Shown piece after piece: positions 1-9,096 of a stretch of DNA of 64,000 bases. Position 1 is the first letter of the stretch. Each line of letters opens with the position of its first letter. The notes under the pieces are model-generated. The model saw only the letters and a program-made list of their open reading frames with translations. It searched no databases and was not told where the DNA came from. Position numbers and translations under genes: made by a program. Source of the DNA: Bog-105 sp965277855 (lineage in GTDB: Bacteria > Acidobacteriota > Terriglobia > Bryobacterales > Bryobacteraceae); the NCBI GenBank assembly GCA_965277855.1, contig OZ255847.1:3410001-3474000 (forward strand), given 5' to 3'.

Positions 1-956
1 AATGCTAGTTTCTTGCGTGTAGGCCTGTGTCGGGTGTCTTCTTCCTGCTTGAGCAAGAGCAGTGTTTCGCGCAGATGCTTGTTCTCGGGGGCTGCCTCCT
101 GGGCCGCTTGTTCGAGCGCGATGGCGAGAGCGCCGACAAAGTCGCTGGCCGAAGGGAAACGATCTTCGGCTCTCTTGGAAAGCGCGCGCTCCATCACTTT
201 GGCAACCGTTTCGCCTAGCGCCGGATTAGCCTCTAAGATGGACGGCGTTTTCTGCTGGCAAATCTGGTGCAGCAGCGCGGCCAGCGTTTGTGCAGCGAAT
301 GGTTTGCGGCCGCTCAACATCTCATAAGCCACCACCGCCAGCGAGAACTGATCCGACATGCCGTCGACGGTTCTGCCTTCCATTTGTTCCGGCGACATGT
401 AACTGGGCGTGCCAATCATGCTGCCGCTCTGGGTGATTTCGTGCGAAAGCGTTTTGGCTACTCCGAAATCGGTCAGCTTGGCAGAGCGCTCGTTGCCGAA
501 CCCGTGTGTGGCGATGAGGATGTTGGCTGGCTTTACATCCCGATGGATGATGCCTTTGCGATGCGCGTAATCGAGCGCCTCCGCCACCTCGCGCAGGTAT
601 TGAATCAGCTCGGTGCGCTCCGGTATCTTCTCTTGCCGGAGCATCTCATCGAAGGAGGGTCCGGGTAGAAACTCCATCACGATGCAGGCGAAATCGTCCT
701 GCTTGATTACATCGAAAACGGTAACGATGTTCGGGTGCGATAGCGTGCCGGCCGATTGCGCTTCCTGAAGAAGCTTGTCCCCTTCGCGCTGACGTGCGTC
801 CGCGTCCGTCAACTCGGTAAGAGAAATGGTCTTGATCGCGACAGTCCGGCCAAGGGCGGGGTCGAGCGCTTTATACACAACACCCATCGCCCCGCGACCG
901 ATTTCGCCCGCGATCTGATAACGCCCGACGGGGTTCACCGCTCTCAGTATAGCCAC
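1..956 (-). CDS. Serine/threonine protein kinase, PknB-like (3' end outside window)
   Basis: Reading the minus strand gives a Hanks-type kinase domain from its first residues: a glycine-rich loop (GRGAMG), the VAIK lysine, the catalytic loop IIHRDVKPANIL, the DFG motif in LTDFGVA, and the SPE form of the APE motif. The domain ends near residue 270. A charged, probably helical stretch (KHLRETLLLLKQEEDT) follows and runs off the left edge, so the C-terminal part, often a sensor or TPR region in this family, is not seen. The start is uncertain: GTG at 956 or 938 or TTG at 962 are in frame and none has a strong ribosome binding site. It is divergent from guaB. The family phosphorylates Ser/Thr on protein substrates; the substrate here is unknown. 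Confidence 0.9.
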   Translation of the reverse strand, partial: MAILRAVNPVGRYQIAGEIGRGAMGVVYKALDPALGRTVAIKTISLTELTDADARQREGDKLLQEAQSAGTLSHPNIVTVFDVIKQDDFACIVMEFLPGPSFDEMLRQEKIPERTELIQYLREVAEALDYAHRKGIIHRDVKPANILIATHGFGNERSAKLTDFGVAKTLSHEITQSGSMIGTPSYMSPEQMEGRTVDGMSDQFSLAVVAYEMLSGRKPFAAQTLAALLHQICQQKTPSILEANPALGETVAKVMERALSKRAEDRFPSASDFVGALAIALEQAAQEAAPENKHLRETLLLLKQEEDTRHRPTRKKLA

Positions 957-1033
957 CGTCAACTTGTCTAAGTTAGTAGAAAAACAGGCTCAGGCAAGGG
1001 ATGTGGACGCTGTTGTTACGATAAAGATACCCC

Positions 1034-2488
1034 ATGATTCCTGAGGTGATTGAAGAAGGACTGACCTTCGATGACGTCCTTCTGCAACCTGCTTACAGCC
1101 AAATAACTCCCGCGGAAGCGGATACTACCACGTGGTTGACGCCTAAGATCGAACTCAAAATTCCTATCATTAGTGCGGCGATGGATACCGTTACCGAATC
1201 GCACATGGCGATCGCGCTGGCCCAGCAAGGCGGTATCGGCATCGTGCATCGCAACATGTCGATTGATAAGCAGGCCGAAGAGGTGGATCGCGTTAAACGC
1301 AGTGAGAGCGGCATGATCGTCGACCCTGTCACGATCGAACCGGAACGAAAAATATCGGAAGCGCTGGAAGTAATGAGTCACTATCGGATCTCCGGTGTGC
1401 CTGTTACCAAAAACGGCAGGCTCGTCGGCATTCTGACAAATCGCGATCTGCGGTTTGAAACACGCTATGACCTCCCGATCGAAGCGGTAATGACGAAAGA
1501 GAATCTCATTACGGTATCGGTTGGCACGACTCTCGAAGAAGCAGAAAAAATTCTGCATCGACATCGGGTGGAAAAGTTACTGGTGGTCGACGATGAATTC
1601 GCGCTCAAAGGGCTGATCACTGTAAAGGATATTCAGAAGAAGTTGAAGTACCCGAATGCCGCCAAAGATGCGCAGGGACGTTTGCGAGTGGCAGCGGCCG
1701 TAGGCGCAACGGGCGACTATTTGGACAGGGCGCAGGAACTGGTGCGAAAGAAGGTGGACGTTATCGCGATTGATTCGGCGCATGGCCATACGCAGCGCGT
1801 GATGGACGCCATCAAAGCTATCAAGCATTCCTGCCCGGATGTCGAGGTGCTGGCGGGTAATGTAGCGTCCTACGAGGGCGCGCGCGACCTGATCCGGCTG
1901 GGCGCTGACGGTATAAAGGTGGGCATCGGCCCCGGATCGATTTGCACCACGCGGGTAGTAAGCGGTGCAGGCGTTCCGCAAATTACTGCCATATCGCAAT
2001 GCGCCAAAGCCACTCGCGAAGCCAAAATTCCGCTGATTTCAGATGGCGGCGTTAAGTTCTCGGGCGACGTTACGAAAGCCATCGCCGCGGGCGCCGATTC
2101 CGTGATGATCGGCAGTCTGCTGGCCGGCACCGACGAAAGCCCTGGCGAAACAATTCTGTATCAGGGACGTACCTTCAAGAGCTATCGCGGCATGGGTTCG
2201 ATTGGCGCGATGCCGTCCGGCAGTTCCGATCGATATGCGCAGGCGGCCAATGGAAAGCTGGTGCCGGAAGGCATCGAGGGCCGCGTGCCGTATAAAGGTC
2301 CGCTGTCCGAGATGAGTTACCAGTTGGTTGGCGGTCTGCGAGCGGGTATGGGCTACTGCGGCTGCCGCACGATTTCTGAATTGCAGGAGCACTCTCATTT
2401 CTTGCGAGTGTCGGTCGCAGGCCTCCGCGAAGGCCATGTTCACGACGTGATCATCACCAAAGAAGCCCCGAATTATCGCCTCGAGTAG
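1034..2488 (+). CDS. guaB: IMP dehydrogenase
   Basis: The 484-residue protein has full family length. It converts IMP to XMP with NAD+, the committing step of GMP synthesis, in the cytoplasm. The N-terminus LTFDDVLLQPAYS is typical. Two CBS domains lie at about residues 93-205, inserted in the TIM barrel. The catalytic loop GPGSICTTR places the nucleophile at about Cys304, and the flap region and C-terminal end (IITKEAPNY) are intact. The ATG at 1034 starts directly at the conserved N-terminus. The gene stands alone, divergent from the kinase gene and convergent with the permease gene. Confidence 0.98.
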   Translation: MIPEVIEEGLTFDDVLLQPAYSQITPAEADTTTWLTPKIELKIPIISAAMDTVTESHMAIALAQQGGIGIVHRNMSIDKQAEEVDRVKRSESGMIVDPVTIEPERKISEALEVMSHYRISGVPVTKNGRLVGILTNRDLRFETRYDLPIEAVMTKENLITVSVGTTLEEAEKILHRHRVEKLLVVDDEFALKGLITVKDIQKKLKYPNAAKDAQGRLRVAAAVGATGDYLDRAQELVRKKVDVIAIDSAHGHTQRVMDAIKAIKHSCPDVEVLAGNVASYEGARDLIRLGADGIKVGIGPGSICTTRVVSGAGVPQITAISQCAKATREAKIPLISDGGVKFSGDVTKAIAAGADSVMIGSLLAGTDESPGETILYQGRTFKSYRGMGSIGAMPSGSSDRYAQAANGKLVPEGIEGRVPYKGPLSEMSYQLVGGLRAGMGYCGCRTISELQEHSHFLRVSVAGLREGHVHDVIITKEAPNYRLE

Positions 2489-2519
2489 CTGCTGGTTATC
2501 TCACCGGCGCCAATCTGAC

Positions 2520-5051
2520 TTATTCATAGCGCAATGCGAGTGTAGGATCGATCCTGCTCGCCCGCAAAGCTGGTATGAAACCGGCCAAACCCGCGATGGT
2601 CACCAGCGTTATTGTTGCCAAGGCTACCGTTAGAGGGTCATGCGAAGGGATGCCATAGAGCTGGTTTTGCACCAGCCTGCTCAGCGCGATCGCCAGGGGC
2701 ACACCCACCAGCGTCCCTGCGCCGATCAGAATCGACACTTCTTTCATCACCATCCACAGCACGTTACCCTGCAAGGCGCCGAGCGCCATGCGGATGCCGA
2801 TCTCGCGTGTCCGCCGTGCCACCGTGTAGGCCATCACGCCGTATAGCCCGATCACGGCCAATATAGTCGCAAGCACTCCGAATACAGAAGACAAACTTGC
2901 CACCAATCTTTCTGTTCGCAATGACTGGCTTATCTGCTCCTCCGCCGTGCGCATCGCGTAGACGGGCACATTCGAATCGAGCTGTTGCACTTTGTGCCGA
3001 ATCAACGGCATCACCTGCTGCGGATCGATGGCCGTGCGCAGGTAAACTGTCATACCGCCTTGGAAACGTGCGGCCAGATACGGTGTATACGCTTGCACCG
3101 GAATGGCATCGCGGAGATTCGTGTATTTCACATCTTTCACCACACCAATCACTTCCATGTCGGTCTTCGTTCCCGGATCTGATCCATAGCCAACATGCAA
3201 TCCCACCGGGTTTCTGCCTTTGAAAAACTTCTTGGCGAAACTCTCGTTGATCATTACTTTGGTGGCATTCCAGTCGTCCGAATCAGGTCCGTGCTTGATC
3301 TCTTGCGTATCGTTCACCGTAAAATCGCGCCCCATCAGAATCGGAATGCCCATGGTGGCAAAGTAACCGGGGCTGACGGAGTTCATGTAAGGCATGGGAT
3401 GGTCTCCTGGCTTCGCCGTGTATCCTTCCACTGTCATGGAACTCTCCCAGTCGTCGTCATTCAAAATCCGCAGACTGGCCATCCCTACTGAACTGACCCC
3501 TGGCATCGCTTGCAACTCTTCCGTTAGACGCTTGTAAAGAATCTTAGTTCGTTCCGCGGAGTAGCCGCTCTGCGTTGGGTCCACTTCAAATCCGAGCAGG
3601 CGCTCCGCCTTAAACCCGGGACTCAAATTGCGCAGATTCGCGAGCGTACGCATGAACAAGCCCGCGCCGATCAGCAACAGCAACGACAGGGTGACTTGCA
3701 AAATCACCAGCCCTTTACGAAGCGGCACATTGCCTGCTACTACTGAGCCCGCCTGGTTCTTAAGCGTTGGAGCGATATCTGACTTTGAACTCTGCAGCGC
3801 CGGGATCAAGCCGAACAATACCGCCGTGAGCAGCATCACTCCCAGCGTGAAACTCAGCACGCGCCAATCGGGCATCGACGAAATCGTAAGCTCACCGGTG
3901 GCTTCGCCCGGAAGATAAGCCGCCAGTAGAAATCGGTCCGCCCAGAATGCCAGTAGCAGGCCGAGCAGACCTCCAAAGAAAGAAAGGAGCGTGCTCTCTA
4001 CCAGCAACTGCCGGATTACTCGCGCGCGCCCTGCGCCTATGGCCAGCCGGATGGCAAATTCACGATAACGAGTGGTGGCGCGTGCCAGCAGTAAGTTCGC
4101 CAAGTTAGCGCAAGCCAGCAGCAAGACCGTTCCGGTTAGGGCCATCAGCACCCAAAGCGGCGTTCCGAGTTGCCTCCGCACATACGAACGCCCCTGCGAG
4201 CCGGGAAGTACATCGATCGTGCACTTCAGGAATTGTTTCCGGTCGAAGTCCGAGGCATTTCGGAAAGCGGCCTCTCTTACTTCGAGTTCAAGCATGTTGT
4301 GCATGAATGGCTGCAGTGAAGCTTTGGCCTGCTTTAAACTCACTCCCGGCTTCAAGCGCCCAAACACATTCACCCAGCGCTGACGCCGATTCTTGAGACC
4401 GTCCCAGTTCGGTGTCAATTGCGCCTTCATCATGGTCGGTACGAAGACTTTTGCCGCGCGACCCAGTTCCACGCCGTCGAAGCCAGCTTGCGCCACGCCC
4501 ACTATCGTCATGTTGCGCCCGTTCAGTACGACATCTTTGCCGAGGATCTTTGGATCGGAGCCGAAGCGGTTCCTCCAGAAGCTATCGCTTAACACCGCCA
4601 CCGGATGGCCGCCTGGATTTTTGTCATCCGCCGGAGTAAACGTTCGTCCCAACTGCGCTTTCACTCCGAGCACTGGAAAGTAAGTGCCCGAGACAAGTTC
4701 TGCGTTGACCAATTCGGTTCGGCCACCAAATCCCAGATTCGTTTGAACCGGATACCGGCAGAACATGCCTGTGAAAACCTGGTTGTTCTGCTCGAAGTCC
4801 TTGTACATCGGGTATGACAAGGCGTTCATACCCCAATTGCTGCCGTAAAACGGACCTGGCATCGCTAACAGGGCCAGTTGTTCCGGGTGCTGGACCGGCA
4901 TCAATCGGAGCATCACCTGGTCGAGCAGGCTGAAGATAGCCGTGTTCGCCCCGATCCCGAAGGCTAGCGACAATATTGCGACAACAGTAAACAAAGGCGT
5001 GCGGCGAAAACCGCGCAGTGCGTATCGAACGTCGTTCCAGATAGTGGTCAT
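2520..5051 (-). CDS. MacB/FtsX-like ABC permease of the ADOP type
   Basis: This 843-residue integral membrane protein has the duplicated layout of acidobacterial orphan permeases. It has an N-terminal membrane segment after WNDVRYALRGFRR, a MacB-type periplasmic core (about 50-240), an FtsX domain (about 290-410, with GTVLLLACANLANLLLARA), then a second periplasmic core (about 440-680) and a second FtsX domain (about 720-843) ending in ALRASRIDPTLALRYE. No ATP-binding subunit is encoded nearby, as is usual for this type. The gene is the last of a four-gene minus-strand operon; its start is 2 bases from the end of the repeat protein gene. The family relates to MacB-type mechanotransmission or export; the substrate is unknown. 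Confidence 0.92.
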   Translation of the reverse strand: MTTIWNDVRYALRGFRRTPLFTVVAILSLAFGIGANTAIFSLLDQVMLRLMPVQHPEQLALLAMPGPFYGSNWGMNALSYPMYKDFEQNNQVFTGMFCRYPVQTNLGFGGRTELVNAELVSGTYFPVLGVKAQLGRTFTPADDKNPGGHPVAVLSDSFWRNRFGSDPKILGKDVVLNGRNMTIVGVAQAGFDGVELGRAAKVFVPTMMKAQLTPNWDGLKNRRQRWVNVFGRLKPGVSLKQAKASLQPFMHNMLELEVREAAFRNASDFDRKQFLKCTIDVLPGSQGRSYVRRQLGTPLWVLMALTGTVLLLACANLANLLLARATTRYREFAIRLAIGAGRARVIRQLLVESTLLSFFGGLLGLLLAFWADRFLLAAYLPGEATGELTISSMPDWRVLSFTLGVMLLTAVLFGLIPALQSSKSDIAPTLKNQAGSVVAGNVPLRKGLVILQVTLSLLLLIGAGLFMRTLANLRNLSPGFKAERLLGFEVDPTQSGYSAERTKILYKRLTEELQAMPGVSSVGMASLRILNDDDWESSMTVEGYTAKPGDHPMPYMNSVSPGYFATMGIPILMGRDFTVNDTQEIKHGPDSDDWNATKVMINESFAKKFFKGRNPVGLHVGYGSDPGTKTDMEVIGVVKDVKYTNLRDAIPVQAYTPYLAARFQGGMTVYLRTAIDPQQVMPLIRHKVQQLDSNVPVYAMRTAEEQISQSLRTERLVASLSSVFGVLATILAVIGLYGVMAYTVARRTREIGIRMALGALQGNVLWMVMKEVSILIGAGTLVGVPLAIALSRLVQNQLYGIPSHDPLTVALATITLVTIAGLAGFIPALRASRIDPTLALRYE

Positions 5052-5053
5052 GC

Positions 5054-5899
5054 TTAGTTGATCCCCTGAATACGCAGCGCGATGGCCTGATCGAGCGTCA
5101 GGTCTTTAATGCCCCGGGCGCGCAAGCCTTGAATGTATTGCGGAGTGACGCCGTGGATACGCATGGCGATCAATTTGTCTCCTCCCGGATTGTCAAAGCC
5201 AAGCTTCTCAATCGTCTCTACATACTCAGGCGAAACCCCGTGAATGCGAAAGGCAATAAGTTTGTCTTCGTCCTCTACTTTGAGACCTGCCGATCGCAAC
5301 TGACGCACAAACTCGGGTGACACGCCATGAATCCGAAACGCAATCAATTTACCGGCCTCGTTCGCAGGGAGGCCAGCGGCGCGCAAATTCTTCACAAACT
5401 CCGGCGTCACACCGAAGATCCGGAATGCGATCAATTGGTCTCCATTGAGTCCGCCGATCGATTGCGCTTTCATCTGTCTGGCGAAATCCGTACTGACATC
5501 GTGAATGGCGGCCGCGAATAGTTTGTCGTCCGTGAAGTCGCTGAAGCCCAAGGCGTCCATCCTGCGGATATATTCGGGATGGCTCGTAAAATCGAAAAGC
5601 CCAGCACCCTCCGCTCCCTTCAGGAACCCTTCACACCGCAGCGTGCCCGCCTCGCGTTCTATTGTGAATTGAACATCTCGTTTGCCGGACCCGGAAAAAT
5701 TCAACCCTTGAAAATCACTTGGTTTCCAATCAGAACTGCTGTCGGAATTGTGGCCGCCCTCCTTCGAATAGCGAAGCGAAAAAGTTACTTTCCCAGGGTC
5801 ATCGGAATGGCTTAGCGTCCACTCGCCATGCTGATCCATCCCGTAAGCCAGTAAGGGCATCAGCAGAGACACACCGATCGCGTTCAGTCGCATTTGCAT
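5054..5899 (-). CDS. Secreted protein with 28-29-residue VTPEYV-type tandem repeats
   Basis: The 281-residue protein starts with a signal peptide (MRLNAIGVSLLMPLLAYG). A beta-type region follows to about residue 120, then tandem repeats to the C-terminus. Each repeat reads roughly LIAxRIxGVSPEFVxxLRxAG followed by a short acidic stretch. Four to five repeats are clear and at least one more is diverged. The same repeat occurs in the C-terminal part of the M56 protein encoded just upstream (11 bases away), so the two proteins probably work together or bind each other or a common ligand. I do not recognise an assigned function. It probably acts in the periplasm. It belongs to the blaI operon. 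Confidence 0.85.
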   Translation of the reverse strand: MQMRLNAIGVSLLMPLLAYGMDQHGEWTLSHSDDPGKVTFSLRYSKEGGHNSDSSSDWKPSDFQGLNFSGSGKRDVQFTIEREAGTLRCEGFLKGAEGAGLFDFTSHPEYIRRMDALGFSDFTDDKLFAAAIHDVSTDFARQMKAQSIGGLNGDQLIAFRIFGVTPEFVKNLRAAGLPANEAGKLIAFRIHGVSPEFVRQLRSAGLKVEDEDKLIAFRIHGVSPEYVETIEKLGFDNPGGDKLIAMRIHGVTPQYIQGLRARGIKDLTLDQAIALRIQGIN

Positions 5900-5910
5900 T
5901 CACCTGATTC

Positions 5911-7677
5911 TTAAAAAACGCCGGCTACTTTCAACGCGATCAACTGATGCAGGCTCAAATTCGAAAAACCGTGCTCGCGGACCTTTCGCAAAAACTCAGG
6001 CGTGATGCCCTGCACCTTGGCAGCGATTATCTGTCCTGTGGACAGGTCCTTGAACCCGGCCGATCGCAAGCCGCGCACGTACGCCGGCGTGATGCCCTGC
6101 GTTTGGAAAGCCATCATTTGCCCAAAAGAGAAATCTTCAAAACCGAACTCGCGTTTAAATTCCGCCGCTTGTGCCGGATCGATGTCCTGCACTTTCATCG
6201 CAATGAGCTGGCCTGTCGAAATATCGCGCCACCCCGCAGCCCGCACCCGCTTAACGTAGTCCGCGGAAACGCCTTGCACTTTCATGGCGATCAGTTCACC
6301 GGCCGAAGCATCGAATCCGGCAGCCCGCATTGCCTTCACATACTCGGGTGTTACGCCTTGGATCTTCAACGCAATCAGCTTGTCAACACTGAGATCGTTC
6401 ACCCCGGCTGCTTTGAGCGCATCCATGTAAGAGCCATCGTGGCTTTTACCGGTATCAGGCGCCTGCGCTTCGTCTTTGTCATCCCAATCGCTCGCCATCT
6501 CTGGCGGAGCGGGCGGCGTGGGAACTGCAACGGGCGCGGGTCGAGTCATTGCCGGAACTGTTGGTCTAGGCATGACCGGAGCTGGCGTCGGAGCCGCCGG
6601 CGCATCGCTGATCACCGCGGGAACAGCCGCAGGCGCAGCCGGTGAGTCTTGCACCGGACCGGCGAAGGCATGGCCCAGCGTGGCGGCGCTCAGGATCGCT
6701 CCCGCCACACAAAAACAACCGATCATGGCCAACCCACCCTGCGGGACGGCGCTCTTCACAATGTCCAAACCCAGAATTCTACTTACTCGGGCTTTCAGAA
6801 CGCCGCCATTGACGCCCACCGCCCAGGCCGGTGCAGAACGCCAACCTTCCATCAGCGCTAGCGCTCGCGCATAATTACCTGGATCGCCGGATAGCTCCAC
6901 CGCCACATCGTCACAGCAGTTCTCGCGTTCGTTTCGAACGAACCGGTTCACCCACCAGATGGCCGGATGGTAAAACAAAACCGTTTCGGCGAAGATTTGA
7001 AACACATTGATCAGGCAGTCGAAACGTTTGATGTGTGCCAGTTCATGTACGATCACTGCTTCCAGTTGCGCCGGCGTCAAGCCGCAAAGGGCAGTCACCG
7101 GAAGCAAGACCACAGGGCGCAGCCAGCCCACTGCGGCCGGCGTTTTGGCCACACTCGATTGCAGATATCGAATTCGCATGCCGATGCTCAGACTGGCCTC
7201 GAGTTCCGCGCAGCGAGCGCGCAGCGCACCTGCCAACGGCGTGCACTTCTCGCGTAGCATTTTCTGCAGAACTACATAACCGCCCAATGCCCGCAACGAC
7301 AACATCGCCACGCCGCCGATCCACAGCCAAACCAAATCATCGATCCAATGGATAGCAACCAGCGAATGGGCGGCCTGATCAATCGGAATGCCAGTGGCGG
7401 AGCTCGCGACCACCTTCAATCCGCGCAGAGCCGCCTGGAGATTGGAAGGCGCAGCCTCCGCCCTCTGTTGCGACGCGAGTAGATAAAATGTAATTGGAGG
7501 CGCCGCCATCATCAACCCGAGCGTGATCAAGCCCGCCGCATACCGCAGGTCCGCCTTGCGTGTGAATGCGGTGAACACATACAGCAACAGCGCTAGCGCC
7601 GTTCCCTGCCAGAGAAAGTGGATCAACGTCCAACCGAATAAATCGATGGTGGCCGGAGTGAAAACAGCGCCGCTCAT
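5911..7677 (-). CDS. BlaR1/MecR1-like M56 family membrane metallopeptidase with C-terminal repeats
   Basis: The 588-residue protein has N-terminal membrane segments (about 12-36, 44-68 and 112-136) and a cytoplasmic zinc-peptidase domain with HELAH at 211-215 and the downstream ENCCDD motif at about 252-257. A further membrane segment (about 315-338) leads to a Pro/Ala-rich linker (340-395). The remainder (430-588) is five full and one partial copy of a 28-29-residue repeat (LIAxKVQGVTPEYVxxxRAAG). In BlaR1/MecR1 this end holds a penicillin-binding sensor; none is present here. By analogy the peptidase would cleave or inactivate the BlaI repressor upon sensing. Its start overlaps the blaI stop by 4 bases, so translation is probably coupled. 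Confidence 0.92.
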   Translation of the reverse strand: MSGAVFTPATIDLFGWTLIHFLWQGTALALLLYVFTAFTRKADLRYAAGLITLGLMMAAPPITFYLLASQQRAEAAPSNLQAALRGLKVVASSATGIPIDQAAHSLVAIHWIDDLVWLWIGGVAMLSLRALGGYVVLQKMLREKCTPLAGALRARCAELEASLSIGMRIRYLQSSVAKTPAAVGWLRPVVLLPVTALCGLTPAQLEAVIVHELAHIKRFDCLINVFQIFAETVLFYHPAIWWVNRFVRNERENCCDDVAVELSGDPGNYARALALMEGWRSAPAWAVGVNGGVLKARVSRILGLDIVKSAVPQGGLAMIGCFCVAGAILSAATLGHAFAGPVQDSPAAPAAVPAVISDAPAAPTPAPVMPRPTVPAMTRPAPVAVPTPPAPPEMASDWDDKDEAQAPDTGKSHDGSYMDALKAAGVNDLSVDKLIALKIQGVTPEYVKAMRAAGFDASAGELIAMKVQGVSADYVKRVRAAGWRDISTGQLIAMKVQDIDPAQAAEFKREFGFEDFSFGQMMAFQTQGITPAYVRGLRSAGFKDLSTGQIIAAKVQGITPEFLRKVREHGFSNLSLHQLIALKVAGVF

Positions 7678-8063
7678 TTGGCCTTCCTTTCGTAATCGTC
7701 CAGCATCCGCCTGATCTCCTCGATCTCGCTGGCGGGAGTCTTTTCACCCGATAAAGCATGCATCATCAGATCGCTCGCCGAGCCGGCAAAGGCCCGCTGC
7801 ATCAAGTCACCCACTAACTGGCGCTTGGTGTTTTCGGCAGGTTGCTGGGCTTCGTATACGTGCGCACGCTCGTCCTCGTTGCGGCTCACCATGGCTTTCA
7901 CTGCCATGATCTGAAGCAACTTGAGCACCGTTGTATAACCGGTGGGTTTCGCCCGCGAAAGCACTTCCTGCACCTCGCGCACGGTCGATGGCCCCCGCTC
8001 CCACAGCACCCGCAAAATCTCTAGTTCGGAGGTAGTTGGCTTGCCTATCGCTTCCTTCGCCAT
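7674..8063 (-). CDS. BlaI/MecI/CopY family transcriptional repressor
   Basis: The 129-residue length is typical. A winged helix occupies about residues 8-75 (SELEILRVLWERGPSTVREV, then PTGYTTVLKLLQIM), followed by a helical dimerisation part containing the region where BlaR1-type proteases cut related repressors. It is the first gene of the operon and overlaps the M56 gene by 4 bases. Two palindromes of the form TACGAA-N4-TTCGTA lie 14-50 bases upstream of its start and are its likely binding sites, so it is predicted to repress its own operon. Confidence 0.93.
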   Translation of the reverse strand: MAKEAIGKPTTSELEILRVLWERGPSTVREVQEVLSRAKPTGYTTVLKLLQIMAVKAMVSRNEDERAHVYEAQQPAENTKRQLVGDLMQRAFAGSASDLMMHALSGEKTPASEIEEIRRMLDDYERKAK

Positions 8064-8076
8064 ACTTAGAGCCTAT

Positions 8077-8092
8077 TACGAAAGTATTCGTA
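8077..8092. promoter_or_regulatory. Probable BlaI operator, copy 1
   Basis: A perfect palindrome TACGAA-AGTA-TTCGTA lies 13 bases upstream of the blaI start. BlaI/MecI repressors bind dyads of this size (family knowledge). Its centre is 21 bp from that of the second copy, two helical turns, which suits two dimers on one DNA face. Confidence 0.75.
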
Positions 8093-8097
8093 GTGTC

Positions 8098-8113
8098 AAC
8101 GAAATTATTCGTA
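8098..8113. promoter_or_regulatory. Probable BlaI operator, copy 2
   Basis: AACGAA-ATTA-TTCGTA differs from the first copy by one base in the left arm. The pair occupies the region expected to hold the minus-strand promoter of the blaI operon. The divergent DUF4159 gene starts about 110 bases away and might also be influenced. Confidence 0.7.
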
Positions 8114-8224
8114 GGTCGGTTAAATCACTGATCGTTTCCGGGACCCAGGTGTCGGTTTTTGGGCTTACTTTTCGTTCTTCCCCGTTCTTCCAGGGTGCGG
8201 TGCTATCCTCACGGGCGAGGCTGT

Positions 8225-9076
8225 GTGCAAGTCGGTCGAGCTCGGTATCTGCGCGGTGTAGCCTACGCTCTCGTCCTACTTTCCGTCCTGTACGCGGCTG
8301 ACACGAATCTCCCCAAGCCGTTTCGCGAATATCCCGGCGACGAGTATAGTATCGGCAAAATCGGCCTGCCTCCTGATTTTGAGGAAAAGACCGAGATGGT
8401 TTTTGCCCGTCTCATGTACCCTTCGATCCCCGACGCGCGCTTCCGTCACGCCGGTTGGGATTGGACTAAGGGGCACTCCAGTTGGACCAACGATTATCCT
8501 CGCGCGGACCGTCATTTCCTCGAAGCGGTTCGCCGTCTCACTCGCCTGCAGGCTCGTTCTGTAGAACAGCCTGTCAGTCTCGATGACCCGGGCGATCTGT
8601 TCAACTATCCGTGGCTCTACGCGGTCTTTGTCGGTGAATGGAATATCGACGATGTGCAGGCAAAAACACTGCGCGATTACCTGGAGCGTGGCGGCTTCCT
8701 GATGTGTGACGATTTCTGGGGCAGCCGCGATTGGACCGTCTTCAACAAAAGCATCAGCAAGATTTTTCCAGACCGTCCGGTAGTCGAAATCCCGAACGGC
8801 GACGCCATCTTTCACACCGTCTACGATCTCGATAACCGCTATCAAGTGCCCGGAGAATGGGGCGTTCGAACCGGCGTACCGTTTCGCAACGACGGTTACG
8901 TGGCGCGCTGGCGCGGCGTCTATGATGATCGCGGACGGCTCATGATGGCCATCAGCTTCAACTCCGACTTGGGCGATTCCTGGGAGTGGGCCGACGATCC
9001 CGAATATCCGGAGCAGTATTCTGCGTTAGGAATCCGCCTCGGCGTAAACTACATCATCTATTCGATGACTCATTAA
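8225..9076 (+). CDS. Secreted DUF4159 family protein
   Basis: From the GTG at 8225 the protein has 283 residues and a signal peptide (GVAYALVLLSVLYAAD). This start is preferred to upstream in-frame starts because they add a basic, non-signal-like stretch; a weak GGCGAGG site precedes it. The DUF4159 fold is recognisable from FARLMYPSIPDARF, FNYPWLYAVFVGEW, and LRDYLERGGFLMCDDFWG, as in many Acidobacteria and Planctomycetes. The family resembles class I amidotransferase-like folds, but no catalytic role is known to me. It is followed after 20 bases by another secreted protein gene, so the two may be co-transcribed. Confidence 0.82.
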   Translation: MQVGRARYLRGVAYALVLLSVLYAADTNLPKPFREYPGDEYSIGKIGLPPDFEEKTEMVFARLMYPSIPDARFRHAGWDWTKGHSSWTNDYPRADRHFLEAVRRLTRLQARSVEQPVSLDDPGDLFNYPWLYAVFVGEWNIDDVQAKTLRDYLERGGFLMCDDFWGSRDWTVFNKSISKIFPDRPVVEIPNGDAIFHTVYDLDNRYQVPGEWGVRTGVPFRNDGYVARWRGVYDDRGRLMMAISFNSDLGDSWEWADDPEYPEQYSALGIRLGVNYIIYSMTH

Positions 9077-9096
9077 AGGGAACGAAGGAGACCAGA

